DNA of 32,479 bases from an uncultured Lachnospiraceae bacterium. Lineage in GTDB: Bacteria; Bacillota; Clostridia; Lachnospirales; Lachnospiraceae. Below are positions 16,584 to 25,187 of the stretch, one piece after another. Position 1 is the stretch's first letter, and the number at the start of each line of letters is the position of its first letter. A program made the position numbers and the translations under genes. The stretch is from positions 1 through 32,479 of the forward strand of contig CAMWGV010000031.1 of NCBI GenBank assembly GCA_947173945.1. The letters run 5' to 3'. The notes under the pieces were generated by a model. That model searched no databases. It was given only the letters and a program-made list of their open reading frames with translations, and was not told where the DNA came from.

Positions 16584-17642
16584 CTACCCAATGGCATCGT
16601 ATGCATCCATATTTATTGAGTCCGGATATTTGAATTCTTTATCAATTTGCAGCCTCCACTCCTCTATGACTGTTCCTAGCCTTTCATTTATTAAGTCATT
16701 TGTCATTTGTGCTTTTTTGCTCATAGTGGCATCTTCATCCGTAAGTGCTATCATCTTAAATACATGATATCCATATTCCGTTTCCACAACCGTGCTGTGT
16801 TCTCCGTTTTCCATAGAGTAAAGCATCTGACATATATCCTCGCCATAGGTCTTTTTTATCTGCTCAGGGCTATATGTGTACTCACCTGACATTTCAAGCT
16901 TATACAGGGTTGCCACATCCTCAACCCTTATCTCGCTCTCCTCATCATTTTCAATGGTTGCAGTTGTAAGCAAACCACATGCATCCACAGCATTCTCATA
17001 CTGTTTCTTTTTGTTTTCCTCACTAAGAGGAATAATATCTCCACTGTTGTTCGTCTCATAGCAGTTAAAATACAAGTCATAGAACGTCGTCATTCTCGCC
17101 TTTTCAAGGGATACCTCAATTGGCTCCGCTGCAAGCAACGCATCCTCCACACTTTTTGCCATGCTGCACTCCGTCATAACCTTTGCAATAATCTCTTCGC
17201 TTATCTCCATGCGTCCTATATCATCATCGGTAAGCCCATTGTAAAATTCACGTGCCTGTTCCTCCAGAATTTTTGTATCAGCATCCGTAAGCTCCACATC
17301 ATAATCCTTGGCATGTGCAACAAGTGTTTTTACGCGTACAATTTCATCGATAACAGCTTCCCTCAACAGTGCTGACACGGATACCCCAGCGTCCTCTGCT
17401 GTTGCAATCGACATTGTCCATACCTCATCACCGTAAAGTGCTTCATAGTTTTCTTTTACAGTCAAATAATATATGTACGCCTCTCCCACTGTAATATTTT
17501 CACCACCATAGGAAAATACAATCGTGTCGTCCTTCTTTTCCACCTGTTCTTCCTTACCACAGGACGTTAGTGCAAAACAAAGCAAAAGCATTAAAATAAT
17601 AGTTTGAGTTCTTAATTTTATCCTATTTACAATATCGTTCAT
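16584..17642 (-). CDS. Foldase-like (PrsA/SurA-type) lipoprotein
   Basis: This 352-aa exported lipoprotein has lipobox LTSC (C28) after a Leu-rich signal. The helical N-terminal half resembles the SurA_N/PrsA chaperone region, and a weak parvulin-like segment near residues 260-305 ends in 'EYGYHVFKMIAL', the usual last strand of the PpiC fold. The parvulin core is poorly conserved, so isomerase activity is doubtful. GAGGAGA precedes the ATG. It has its own promoter (17689-17718) but follows mfd on the same strand, an order (glmU-pth-mfd-foldase) known from Firmicutes. It probably assists folding of secreted proteins. Confidence 0.82.
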   Translation of the reverse strand: MNDIVNRIKLRTQTIILMLLLCFALTSCGKEEQVEKKDDTIVFSYGGENITVGEAYIYYLTVKENYEALYGDEVWTMSIATAEDAGVSVSALLREAVIDEIVRVKTLVAHAKDYDVELTDADTKILEEQAREFYNGLTDDDIGRMEISEEIIAKVMTECSMAKSVEDALLAAEPIEVSLEKARMTTFYDLYFNCYETNNSGDIIPLSEENKKKQYENAVDACGLLTTATIENDEESEIRVEDVATLYKLEMSGEYTYSPEQIKKTYGEDICQMLYSMENGEHSTVVETEYGYHVFKMIALTDEDATMSKKAQMTNDLINERLGTVIEEWRLQIDKEFKYPDSINMDAYDAIG

Positions 17643-17688
17643 TTTATCTCCTCAATAATAGAATCACGTATAATACACATATAAGGCT

Positions 17689-17718
17689 ATTATACACCAA
17701 GATATTACCCTATGTCAT
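17689..17718 (-). promoter_or_regulatory. Promoter of the foldase lipoprotein gene
   Basis: Minus strand: -35 ATGACA (17718-17713), 18-base spacer, consensus -10 TATAAT (17694-17689), about 40 bases before the start codon. It gives the foldase gene expression independent of mfd. Confidence 0.6.
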
Positions 17719-17777
17719 CATATTCCCATATAGTTCCATGATAAAACTCTATACATCGCAGTTATAATTCTGTTTTC

Positions 17778-20700
17778 CTATGGTTCAATCAAAAACATTA
17801 TATCATTTATCGTGCGTTCCACAACACTTATCATTTCATCCTGAATCAGATTTGATGTCTTAAGGGCAAAACCCGATTGTTTCTCAGCTACGAAGCGAAG
17901 TGCACCCTTATATCTTTTTAACAACATATCGATACGCTCTGTCTTTACAGGTGCTGTAGGCAACATATAAAGCTTAAGCTCACCATTTAAATATTTGATA
18001 TCGGTAATATATCCACGCCTCGCGATTGCCTTAAGATATGCAACATCAAGCAGGCGAAGAAGCTCCTTCGGTGGTTCACCAAATCGGTCCTTTACCTCCT
18101 CTATTATAGCATCGTTGTCTTCCCTGCCCTCACATCTCGATATTCTTCTGTACAAATCAAGCTTCACATATTCATTTTTTACATATGCATCAGGAATGTA
18201 TGCATCTACAGGAAGCTCTATTGCCGTGTCAAATTCCTCCTGCACCTCGTCTCCTGACATCCTCCTTATTGCATCATTGAGCATTTTACAGTAAAGGTCA
18301 TATCCAACCGCCTCAATATTTCCCGATTGCTCCTGACCAAGCAGATTACCAGCTCCACGTATCTCTAAGTCCTTCATGGATATCTTATAGCCCGAGCCAA
18401 GCTCCGTATACTCCCTGATAGCCTTAAGTCTCTTTTCTGCAACCTCTTTTATCATCTTGTCACGCTTATACAGTAAAAATGCATATGCACTTCGGTTGGA
18501 ACGTCCCACTCGTCCCCTTAACTGATATAACTGGGACAGTCCAAAATTGTCCGCATCATGAATGATAATGGTATTTACATTTGGGATATCTAAGCCTGTC
18601 TCAATAATTGTAGTAGACACAAGCACATCTATTTCCTTTCGGATAAAACTCCTCATTACCTCCTCAAGCTCCCGCTCATTCATTTTCCCATGGGCAAACT
18701 GTATATTGGCTCCCGGCAGAACAGACCTTAAACCAGAAGTTATATCTTCTATTGTGTTTACTCTGTTGTAAACGTAATATACCTGCCCGCCTCTGTTTAA
18801 TTCCCTGTTGACTGCCTCCTTAACAAACTCGATATCATATTCCATAATGTATGTCTGTATAGGCATTCTATCCACAGGAGCCTCCTCCAAAAGACTTATA
18901 TCACGCAATCCTACAAGGCTCATGTGAAGTGTTCTTGGTATCGGTGTAGCTGTAAGGGTTAGGACATCAACATTCTTTTTCATCTGTTTAATGGCCTCCT
19001 TATGCTTAACACCAAACCGCTGTTCCTCATCTATAATAAGCAGTCCCAGATTTTTAAACTGCACATCCTTAGAGAGAAGTCTGTGTGTTCCTATGACAAT
19101 ATCTACCTGTCCACTCTTCAGATCCGATATTGTCTGCTTTATTTCTTTGGCAGTACAAAATCTGGAAAGCATCCTTACATTTATAGGAAAATCCTTCATC
19201 CGTTCGGAAAATGTATCGTAATGCTGTTCGGCAAGTATCGTTGTAGGTACAAGATATGCTACCTGCCTGTTATCCTGCACCGCCTTGAATGCTGCTCTTA
19301 TTGCAACCTCGGTCTTGCCAAAGCCCACATCACCACATATCAGTCGGTCCATGATTCCATCGCTTTCCATATCACCCTTTGTATCATCTATGGCACGCTG
19401 CTGGTCAAATGTTTCCTCATATGGGAACAGCTCCTCAAACTCCTTCTGCCATGTAGTATCCGGTGAATAAGAAAAGCCTTTCAGCGTTTTTCTTGCTGCG
19501 TATAAATCCAAAAGCTCCCTTGCAATATCATCAACATGACCCTTGACTCTCTGTCTTACCGTATGCCATTCTGTCCCGCCAAGCCTGTTAAGCTTTGGTT
19601 TTGCACCCTCCTTACCGGACAGCTTTCCAATCATATTAAACTGTTCTACGGGAACAAACAGCTTGCTTCCCTTGGCATATTCAACACTTATATAATCCTT
19701 GAGCCTTCCCTCGGTTTTTACCTTTTCTATTCCCTTATATATACCTACTCCATGATTTTCATGTACAACATAATCACCCACGGATAAATCAGCAAAACTG
19801 TTTATCTTGTCACCTGCATATTTTGCTTTTCTTTTTCCTTTTTTAATTTCCTTTACAGTAAATATATCTCCCTCGCTGATAACAATAAGCTTACTGTCAG
19901 GAATTTCAAAGCCTGATTCAATACGTCCTACAACAACTACTATTTCTCCCTTTTTCAAGGGCTTGTCAGCATTTTCACTGTAATGTGCAGTTATATCATT
20001 ATCTCTTAAGTTAGAAGCAATTCTTTTTGCCCTCGTTGCAGACGGAGAAACTATAATAATCCTGTAATCATTTTTTCTCCATTTTCCTATGTCCTTCATA
20101 AGTGACTCAAAGCTGTTGTTATAGCTTAATATATCCTTTGAGGAAAATCCTACTGCCTGTTTTTCCTTCCATCTCAGCTGTTTAAGGTATATGGAGGACA
20201 TCAAAATAAGACGTCTGGACGTCATTCTTGCCACAATGTTTTTTCCGTCATATATAACATTTGCCTGTGTAGGAAGAACATATCCACCTACAAGCCTTCC
20301 CTCCATTGATGCAGCAAATTCCTGCGTATATACCGTTGCCTGTCTTTCTACCTTTTCAGGTTCCATAACATACACAAACGTATCCTCAGGAAAATAATCT
20401 AAAAAAGAAACTGTCTCATCGTAGAAATATTCCACCATACTGTCCAGTCCCATAGTTGAATTAAATTCCTTAAGCTCCTCAAAGGTTGTCTCAACCATTC
20501 GCTTAAGCCTTGCATACTGCTCTGTTCTAAACTCTTTTTTCAACTGTTCAGACTGTTTTTTGTATTCTTTATTTATCGTTGCAATTCCTTTTTCTATTCG
20601 TTCTTTCGTAAGAACCATCTCACTTGACGGACATATGGTAACACTGTTTATCTCCTCTATCGAGCGCTGACTTTCCACATCAAAGCTTCTGATAGAATCA

Positions 20701-21293
20701 ACATCATCACCCCACAGCTCAACACGATAAGGGCACTCTTCAGTAAGTGGGTATATATCTATTATACCTCCACGTACCGAAAACTGCCCCGGTGTTTCAA
20801 CCATTGTTACCTTTTCATATCCAAGTGTTGTAAGCTCTTCAGAAAATATTTTCAAATCAAGCATATCGCCTGTGCTTACGGTCCTGCTACCTGCCATAAA
20901 TTCTTTCAGAGGTGGAAGCTTATCCATAAGTCCCTCTATCGTTGTTACAACGACTGTGGGCTCTCCCATCGCAAGACGTCTGAATATTTCTATACGATTT
21001 TTAACTGTTGTATTATTGTGTATATCAGCATAATAAAACAGCAAATCCTTTGCCGGATAGTAAAATACATTTCTGTCATAAAACTTATAATCCCTGACTA
21101 CATCTCTGGCTTTTTTTTCATCTGGAACGACAATGAGCCGTATATTACTGCCACCCTTTACGGTTTCCATCAAAAGTGGTGCTATATTATAGTCTAGTCC
21201 CCAGACGTGTAATGGAAAGCTATTACTATCTATGCTGTCCTGAAGCTTTACAAATCCCGGATTTTCTTCAAATGCCGCAATCATTGCCTGCAT
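17778..21293 (-). CDS. mfd: Transcription-repair coupling factor
   Basis: This 1171-aa ATP-driven DNA translocase removes RNA polymerase stalled at lesions and recruits UvrA. In order it has a UvrB-like N-terminal part, the RNA polymerase interaction domain (about 500-575, 'DLSVGDYVVHENHGVGIY'), RecG-like translocase motifs (Walker A 'GDVGFGKTEV' near 654-663, 'DEEQRFG', 'TATPIPRTLHMSL', 'QLRGRVGRS') and the TRCF C-terminal domain. The ATG at 21293 is taken because GGAGG lies 8 bases before it; the longer open frame starts at a TTG within that ribosome site. It begins 15 bases after the pth stop. Confidence 0.97.
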   Translation of the reverse strand: MQAMIAAFEENPGFVKLQDSIDSNSFPLHVWGLDYNIAPLLMETVKGGSNIRLIVVPDEKKARDVVRDYKFYDRNVFYYPAKDLLFYYADIHNNTTVKNRIEIFRRLAMGEPTVVVTTIEGLMDKLPPLKEFMAGSRTVSTGDMLDLKIFSEELTTLGYEKVTMVETPGQFSVRGGIIDIYPLTEECPYRVELWGDDVDSIRSFDVESQRSIEEINSVTICPSSEMVLTKERIEKGIATINKEYKKQSEQLKKEFRTEQYARLKRMVETTFEELKEFNSTMGLDSMVEYFYDETVSFLDYFPEDTFVYVMEPEKVERQATVYTQEFAASMEGRLVGGYVLPTQANVIYDGKNIVARMTSRRLILMSSIYLKQLRWKEKQAVGFSSKDILSYNNSFESLMKDIGKWRKNDYRIIIVSPSATRAKRIASNLRDNDITAHYSENADKPLKKGEIVVVVGRIESGFEIPDSKLIVISEGDIFTVKEIKKGKRKAKYAGDKINSFADLSVGDYVVHENHGVGIYKGIEKVKTEGRLKDYISVEYAKGSKLFVPVEQFNMIGKLSGKEGAKPKLNRLGGTEWHTVRQRVKGHVDDIARELLDLYAARKTLKGFSYSPDTTWQKEFEELFPYEETFDQQRAIDDTKGDMESDGIMDRLICGDVGFGKTEVAIRAAFKAVQDNRQVAYLVPTTILAEQHYDTFSERMKDFPINVRMLSRFCTAKEIKQTISDLKSGQVDIVIGTHRLLSKDVQFKNLGLLIIDEEQRFGVKHKEAIKQMKKNVDVLTLTATPIPRTLHMSLVGLRDISLLEEAPVDRMPIQTYIMEYDIEFVKEAVNRELNRGGQVYYVYNRVNTIEDITSGLRSVLPGANIQFAHGKMNERELEEVMRSFIRKEIDVLVSTTIIETGLDIPNVNTIIIHDADNFGLSQLYQLRGRVGRSNRSAYAFLLYKRDKMIKEVAEKRLKAIREYTELGSGYKISMKDLEIRGAGNLLGQEQSGNIEAVGYDLYCKMLNDAIRRMSGDEVQEEFDTAIELPVDAYIPDAYVKNEYVKLDLYRRISRCEGREDNDAIIEEVKDRFGEPPKELLRLLDVAYLKAIARRGYITDIKYLNGELKLYMLPTAPVKTERIDMLLKRYKGALRFVAEKQSGFALKTSNLIQDEMISVVERTINDIMFLIEP

Positions 21294-21308
21294 ATCAAGA
21301 ACCTCCAA

Positions 21309-21866
21309 TTAATTAAATTTATTCATTGCAGAAGCTATATCTTCTGTCAGTATAACCTCCACGGCATTTGCCGCATTTTTGGCACTCTCTCTTATTACGG
21401 GAAGCTCATCCTTAGAAAAATGTCCCAATACATAGTCTGCCAAATCCATATGCTTTGGTTTTTCCCCCACACCAATTTTTATACGGGCAAACTCCTGTGT
21501 TCCTATGCAGGAAATAATATTTTTAATTCCGTTGTGTCCTCCTGCACTTCCCTTCGCCCTTATCCTCAGCTTGCCTACATCCAGGCTTATATCATCATAA
21601 ATAACAATAATGTCACTGTTGTCACATTTATAGTAATCCATAAGCTCACGAACACACTCACCACTCAGATTCATATATGTCATTGGCATGGCAAGTATGA
21701 CCTTTTCCCCGCCAATCATTCCTTTTCCTATGAGTGCTTTATGTTTTTTGGTATCTACCCTTATATCATACTCATCACTAAGTGCATATATAACTGAAAA
21801 TCCAACATTATGCCTTGTGCCCTGATACTCTTTTGTAGGATTACCGAGCCCAACAATAATTTTCAT
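21309..21866 (-). CDS. pth: Peptidyl-tRNA hydrolase
   Basis: This 185-aa enzyme releases peptidyl-tRNA that drops off ribosomes. It begins with the signature 'MKIIVGLGNPTKEYQGTRHN', carrying N9 and the catalytic H19, and has 'PMTYMNLSG', 'VIYDDISLDVGKLRI' with the catalytic Asp, and 'GSAGGHNGIKNII'. Length is normal for the family. It starts 4 bases after the end of the nucleotidyltransferase gene and ends 15 bases before mfd, so it is in the middle of a tight operon. Confidence 0.97.
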   Translation of the reverse strand: MKIIVGLGNPTKEYQGTRHNVGFSVIYALSDEYDIRVDTKKHKALIGKGMIGGEKVILAMPMTYMNLSGECVRELMDYYKCDNSDIIVIYDDISLDVGKLRIRAKGSAGGHNGIKNIISCIGTQEFARIKIGVGEKPKHMDLADYVLGHFSKDELPVIRESAKNAANAVEVILTEDIASAMNKFN

Positions 21867-21870
21867 AAAA

Positions 21871-22611
21871 TCAGACCCCTCTGTTTATCATTATTTGCTC
21901 AGCTTCCTTAAGCTGTTCCTCTGTATTTACCCCTCTTATCTCATCCAGTGACTCTGCAGGAATCGCTACGGCAGAGACCTTAAGTCCTGTTTTCTTTATA
22001 ATGGCAATCGTATCTGTGAGATAATATTCTCCCTGAGCATTGTCGTTATTAAGCAGCTCAAGTGCGGCATATAACGCCTCTGAATTGTATATATACATTC
22101 CTGAATTTATTTCATTTACAGCCTGTTCCTCGTCAGTTGCATCCTTTTGTTCCACAATTTTCAAAAATTCTCCATTGGTTCCCCTGATAATTCTTCCATA
22201 TCCATAAGGATTGTCAACAATAGCAGACAGCACCGTAACCCCATTTGCACGTTTTTTGTGCTCATCAATTAATGTTGCCAAGGTTTTTCCTGTTATCAGA
22301 GGAGTATCCCCACACAAAACAAGAGTATCTCCATCTGTGCCTATAAAATCTCGTGCACATTTTACTGCATGCCCTGTTCCAAGCTGCTCCGTCTGTTCTA
22401 CATAATCAACAACATCATATATGGCATCCTTAACATCCTTTGACTTATATCCTACTACTACACATACGTCCAGTGCCCCTGCATCCTGTGCCGCCTTAAT
22501 AACATAATGCGCCATAGGCTGCCCGTTACATTTATGTATTACCTTAGGCAAATCTGAATTCATTCTTGTTCCTTTACCTGCTGCCAGTATAACAGCCTTT
22601 ATTTTGTTCAT
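21871..22611 (-). CDS. GlmU-type UDP-GlcNAc pyrophosphorylase, single domain
   Basis: This 246-aa protein matches only the N-terminal uridylyltransferase domain of GlmU: 'AAGKGTRMNSDLPKVIH', 'EQLGTGHAV', 'CGDTPLI', 'NPYGYGRIIR' and 'EINSGMYIY'. It should make UDP-GlcNAc from GlcNAc-1-P and UTP. The left-handed beta-helix acetyltransferase half of the usual ~455-aa GlmU is absent. pth starts 4 bases downstream, so there is no room for a decayed remnant. The ATG at 22611 is used, with GAGG 6 bases upstream, instead of the ATG four codons earlier, which lacks a spaced site. I leave the symbol empty because the bifunctional enzyme is not encoded here. Confidence 0.9.
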   Translation of the reverse strand: MNKIKAVILAAGKGTRMNSDLPKVIHKCNGQPMAHYVIKAAQDAGALDVCVVVGYKSKDVKDAIYDVVDYVEQTEQLGTGHAVKCARDFIGTDGDTLVLCGDTPLITGKTLATLIDEHKKRANGVTVLSAIVDNPYGYGRIIRGTNGEFLKIVEQKDATDEEQAVNEINSGMYIYNSEALYAALELLNNDNAQGEYYLTDTIAIIKKTGLKVSAVAIPAESLDEIRGVNTEEQLKEAEQIMINRGV

Positions 22612-22691
22612 AGTCTTCCTCATCTTTCTTAATTATAATTTAAATTTGAGAATTCATTTTATAGTAAATTTCTTTCATTTCTATTCAACAG

Positions 22692-23714
22692 TTATTTTTC
22701 ATCTTCTATTTTACAGTTTCTCCACATGTCCAGATATTTATCGAGCTCATCTTTTAAATTTTTAGCAGCATCAGAATCATATATTACATTCAGATAAAGA
22801 ACTCCATCGTTTATCGGAGCATTTGCTGTTATCATTGCACAAAATATATCCTTATTGTACAGAAAATAATTTTCCGGATTAACGTTAATCCCCTTGGTAG
22901 CCTCAGCAACCGCCTCTGCTCCTGAATCATTTAAAATAATGGCAACTGTAAACTGTTCCACTTCATTATCCGTTTCTCCGTTGTCCCCTGAATTTTCTGA
23001 AACTTCCTCATTAACATTTTCTACAATGTTTTCCTGTGAATTTTCTTCAGAAGCACTTTCTTTCTCTGCGTCAGAGTCTGTCGCATCAAAAATGTCATCA
23101 TATGAAACAACCTTAAATTCTTCAATCATATCCGTTGAAACAATAATCTCATCATTATAATTATGAATTCTTGGTCCCAGATTGTATCTATTGTTATATC
23201 CATCCAGTAGCTTTTTGTCAAGAATACGGCAATATTCTATACTTTCCTCTCTGGCAAGATTATATACAAAATCATATACTTTAAGAAAATTTATATTTGA
23301 TGGGCTGAGCCCTCCTGATTTATGTGTACCAAATGAGCTGTACACGGTAAAGGTTTTCGCTGTTCCGATTGTCAAATCCCGGTTTCCCACATTTTCACGC
23401 ATATCATATGCACGTTCCTTAAGAATAAGCTCCTTAAGGGCATCGAGTTCTGTACTACTGATTGAAATATGTTGTGTCTTTCTGTCTAATTCGTCGTACA
23501 GCTTATCAAAATTATCTGCATATATTTCCACACTGCAATCGTTATATATACATATATGCAGTGTATAGCTCATATAATCTTCCGTCATACCTATAGGCTT
23601 TGATGTAATCTCAATAAGCCTATCCTGATTTAATTCCGGAATTTCTTCCTTCCCACAGCCACAAAAAGCCAGCATTGAAATTATCAATAAGAAAAAAAGA
23701 AGTACTCGTTTCAT
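22692..23714 (-). CDS. Lipoprotein of unknown function
   Basis: I do not recognise this 340-aa protein. It has a signal peptide with a lipobox-like FCGC (C20), a mixed alpha/beta domain (about 30-200), a Ser/Glu/Asn-rich low-complexity linker (about 218-255, 'SEENSQENIVENVNEEVSE') and a small C-terminal domain (256-340). The gene ends 68 bases before the GlmU-like gene start and runs in the same direction, so it may be the first gene of that operon. No enzyme motif is visible. Export and lipid anchoring are well supported; the role is not. Confidence 0.75.
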   Translation of the reverse strand: MKRVLLFFLLIISMLAFCGCGKEEIPELNQDRLIEITSKPIGMTEDYMSYTLHICIYNDCSVEIYADNFDKLYDELDRKTQHISISSTELDALKELILKERAYDMRENVGNRDLTIGTAKTFTVYSSFGTHKSGGLSPSNINFLKVYDFVYNLAREESIEYCRILDKKLLDGYNNRYNLGPRIHNYNDEIIVSTDMIEEFKVVSYDDIFDATDSDAEKESASEENSQENIVENVNEEVSENSGDNGETDNEVEQFTVAIILNDSGAEAVAEATKGINVNPENYFLYNKDIFCAMITANAPINDGVLYLNVIYDSDAAKNLKDELDKYLDMWRNCKIEDEK

Positions 23715-23796
23715 TACTTACCAAACCCATTCATTGTACGGATATTTACCATTATTTACCTGCTTAGTATACCGCTTTTCAAAGAAAATATCAAGA

Positions 23797-23861
23797 TTGG
23801 ATAAAGGGGTATAGAAAAGTTCTTCTTTATTTATCCAAGATTCTATGATATCTTGTATAAT
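23797..23861 (+). promoter_or_regulatory. Inverted repeat and -10 box before the DUF4160/DUF2442 pair
   Basis: TTGGATAAA (23797-23805) and TTTATCCAA (23830-23838) form a perfect 9-base inverted repeat. A consensus TATAAT lies at 23856-23861. The right half-repeat covers the place where a -35 box would be, and no good -35 is visible. This is the arrangement expected of an operator bound by a repressor or autoregulating antitoxin, but no binding protein is identified. Confidence 0.45.
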
Positions 23862-23924
23862 GTAAAGAATACAACGTTTTATTTATTAAATTATATACTA
23901 AGAATTTAAGCGGAGGTATTTACA

Positions 23925-24191
23925 ATGCCTGCATTATCTATGTTTTTTGGAATTATTGTACGAATGCAAAGTGAAAGAGGTGGAAAACATAATAAGCCAC
24001 ACATTCATGCTTTATATGGAAACGATGAAATTGTAGTAGGAATAGACGGTGAAGTTCTAGAAGGAAATTTCCCTAATAAACAACTAAAGCTTTTATTAGC
24101 ATGGATAGCAATTCACGAAGATGAGTTAAACGCAAACTGGAAATTATTATGTAATGGCGAAGGTTATTTCAAGATTGAGCCATTACGTTAA
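23925..24191 (+). CDS. DUF4160 protein
   Basis: This 88-aa protein has the DUF4160 pattern: 'MPALSMFFGIIVRMQ', 'KHNKPHIHALYG', 'GEVLEGNFPNKQLKL' and a C-terminal 'FKIEPLR'. The family is small, widespread and usually sits beside DUF2442, as here. Such pairs behave like toxin-antitoxin modules in genome context, but I know of no firm biochemical function. GCGGAGG precedes the ATG at good spacing. The partner starts 19 bases downstream. Confidence 0.9.
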   Translation: MPALSMFFGIIVRMQSERGGKHNKPHIHALYGNDEIVVGIDGEVLEGNFPNKQLKLLLAWIAIHEDELNANWKLLCNGEGYFKIEPLR

Positions 24192-24210
24192 ATATTGGAG
24201 GTGTTTTATT

Positions 24211-24453
24211 ATGTTAAGACCAACCGCAGTTCAAGTAGAAGCTATCTGCGCTTATCAGATATTAGTAGTATTTGATAATGGCGAAAAAAAGTGCTTTGAT
24301 GTCGAGCCATATATAAAAGGTGAATGGTATGGACAATTACGGTCTTTTGAATATTTCAAACGTGTTTCCACCGATGGATTTACAGTTGTATGGCCTGATG
24401 GACAAGATATATGTCCTGATGAATTATATAATCTGGGAAAATTAGTATCTTAA
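24211..24453 (+). CDS. DUF2442 protein
   Basis: This 80-aa partner of the DUF4160 gene shows the DUF2442 features 'VFDNGEKKCFDVEPYI', 'FEYFKRVSTDGFTVVWPDG' and 'DICPDELYNLG'. The ATG at 24211 has GGAGG 9 bases upstream; the longer open frame overlaps DUF4160 in another phase and is not used. It converges on the methyltransferase gene with a 42-base gap. A role in DNA binding or as the antitoxin half of a pair is possible, not shown. Confidence 0.9.
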   Translation: MLRPTAVQVEAICAYQILVVFDNGEKKCFDVEPYIKGEWYGQLRSFEYFKRVSTDGFTVVWPDGQDICPDELYNLGKLVS

Positions 24454-24495
24454 AGCTGTAAAATCAGTCTCCGCACTGTGGACTATGCCCTGCAT

Positions 24496-25095
24496 TTATT
24501 GCTTCGTAATAATCGCTACAGCACATGGCATTCTCCCCTCAACGATATAATACTGAACATTTTCGTACCCTGCATCTTCAAAAAACGTCCTATAGGAATT
24601 GATGTCAAATTGCCGCTTAAAATTTGCTCCTGCAAATTCAAGCAAACGTACTGCCTTTTTATTAACGCCATCAGACGCATTGATATATGTGGGAACAATT
24701 ATTTTACCACCTGTTTTACAGACTCTTTCCAATTCTTTTATTGCGGCATGCGGTTCTTCCAATAAATGGATTACATTTCCTGCTACTACCTTATCAAATC
24801 TGTTATCACGGCATTTCAACTGTGTCATGTCTGCACGTTTTATTTTTATGTTGTTATATCTCCGACAATGTTTTGATGTTTGCCGTAACATTCCTTCCGA
24901 AAAATCCGTTGCAATTAATTGTTTACATTTAGGTGCAATGTATTTGCTTATGGCACCTGTCCCACAGGCACACTCCAATACAATATCATTTTGTTCAATT
25001 TCCCCGGCTACTTTTTCACCAAGACCTCTATATACCTTACCATTGTATATTGTTTCAAAAAAATCATAAAATCCGGACACCTTATCCCAAAACAT
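24496..25095 (-). CDS. Class I SAM-dependent methyltransferase
   Basis: This 199-aa protein is of the UbiE/Methyltransf_11 type. Motif I is 'VLECACGTGAISKYIA', followed by 'LIATDFSEGML' (SAM ribose-binding acid) and 'FDKVVAGNVIHLL'. I start it at the ATG 25095 ('MFWDKVSGFYDFF', the common family start) because GGGAGGAA lies 8 bases before it; the upstream ATG at 25125 has a poor site. It is the last gene of the minus-strand series beginning with the ACGX peptide, 92 bases after DUF1848, so membership is likely but not certain. Substrate unknown: small molecule or peptide. Confidence 0.85.
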   Translation of the reverse strand: MFWDKVSGFYDFFETIYNGKVYRGLGEKVAGEIEQNDIVLECACGTGAISKYIAPKCKQLIATDFSEGMLRQTSKHCRRYNNIKIKRADMTQLKCRDNRFDKVVAGNVIHLLEEPHAAIKELERVCKTGGKIIVPTYINASDGVNKKAVRLLEFAGANFKRQFDINSYRTFFEDAGYENVQYYIVEGRMPCAVAIITKQ

Positions 25096-25187
25096 ACATA
25101 TTTCCTCCCACATTTTAGGTCTCATTGTTAATATTTTCCTTTAAATACTAATATTTTTTAAGGGAATAGTCAATGATTCGATTTTCT

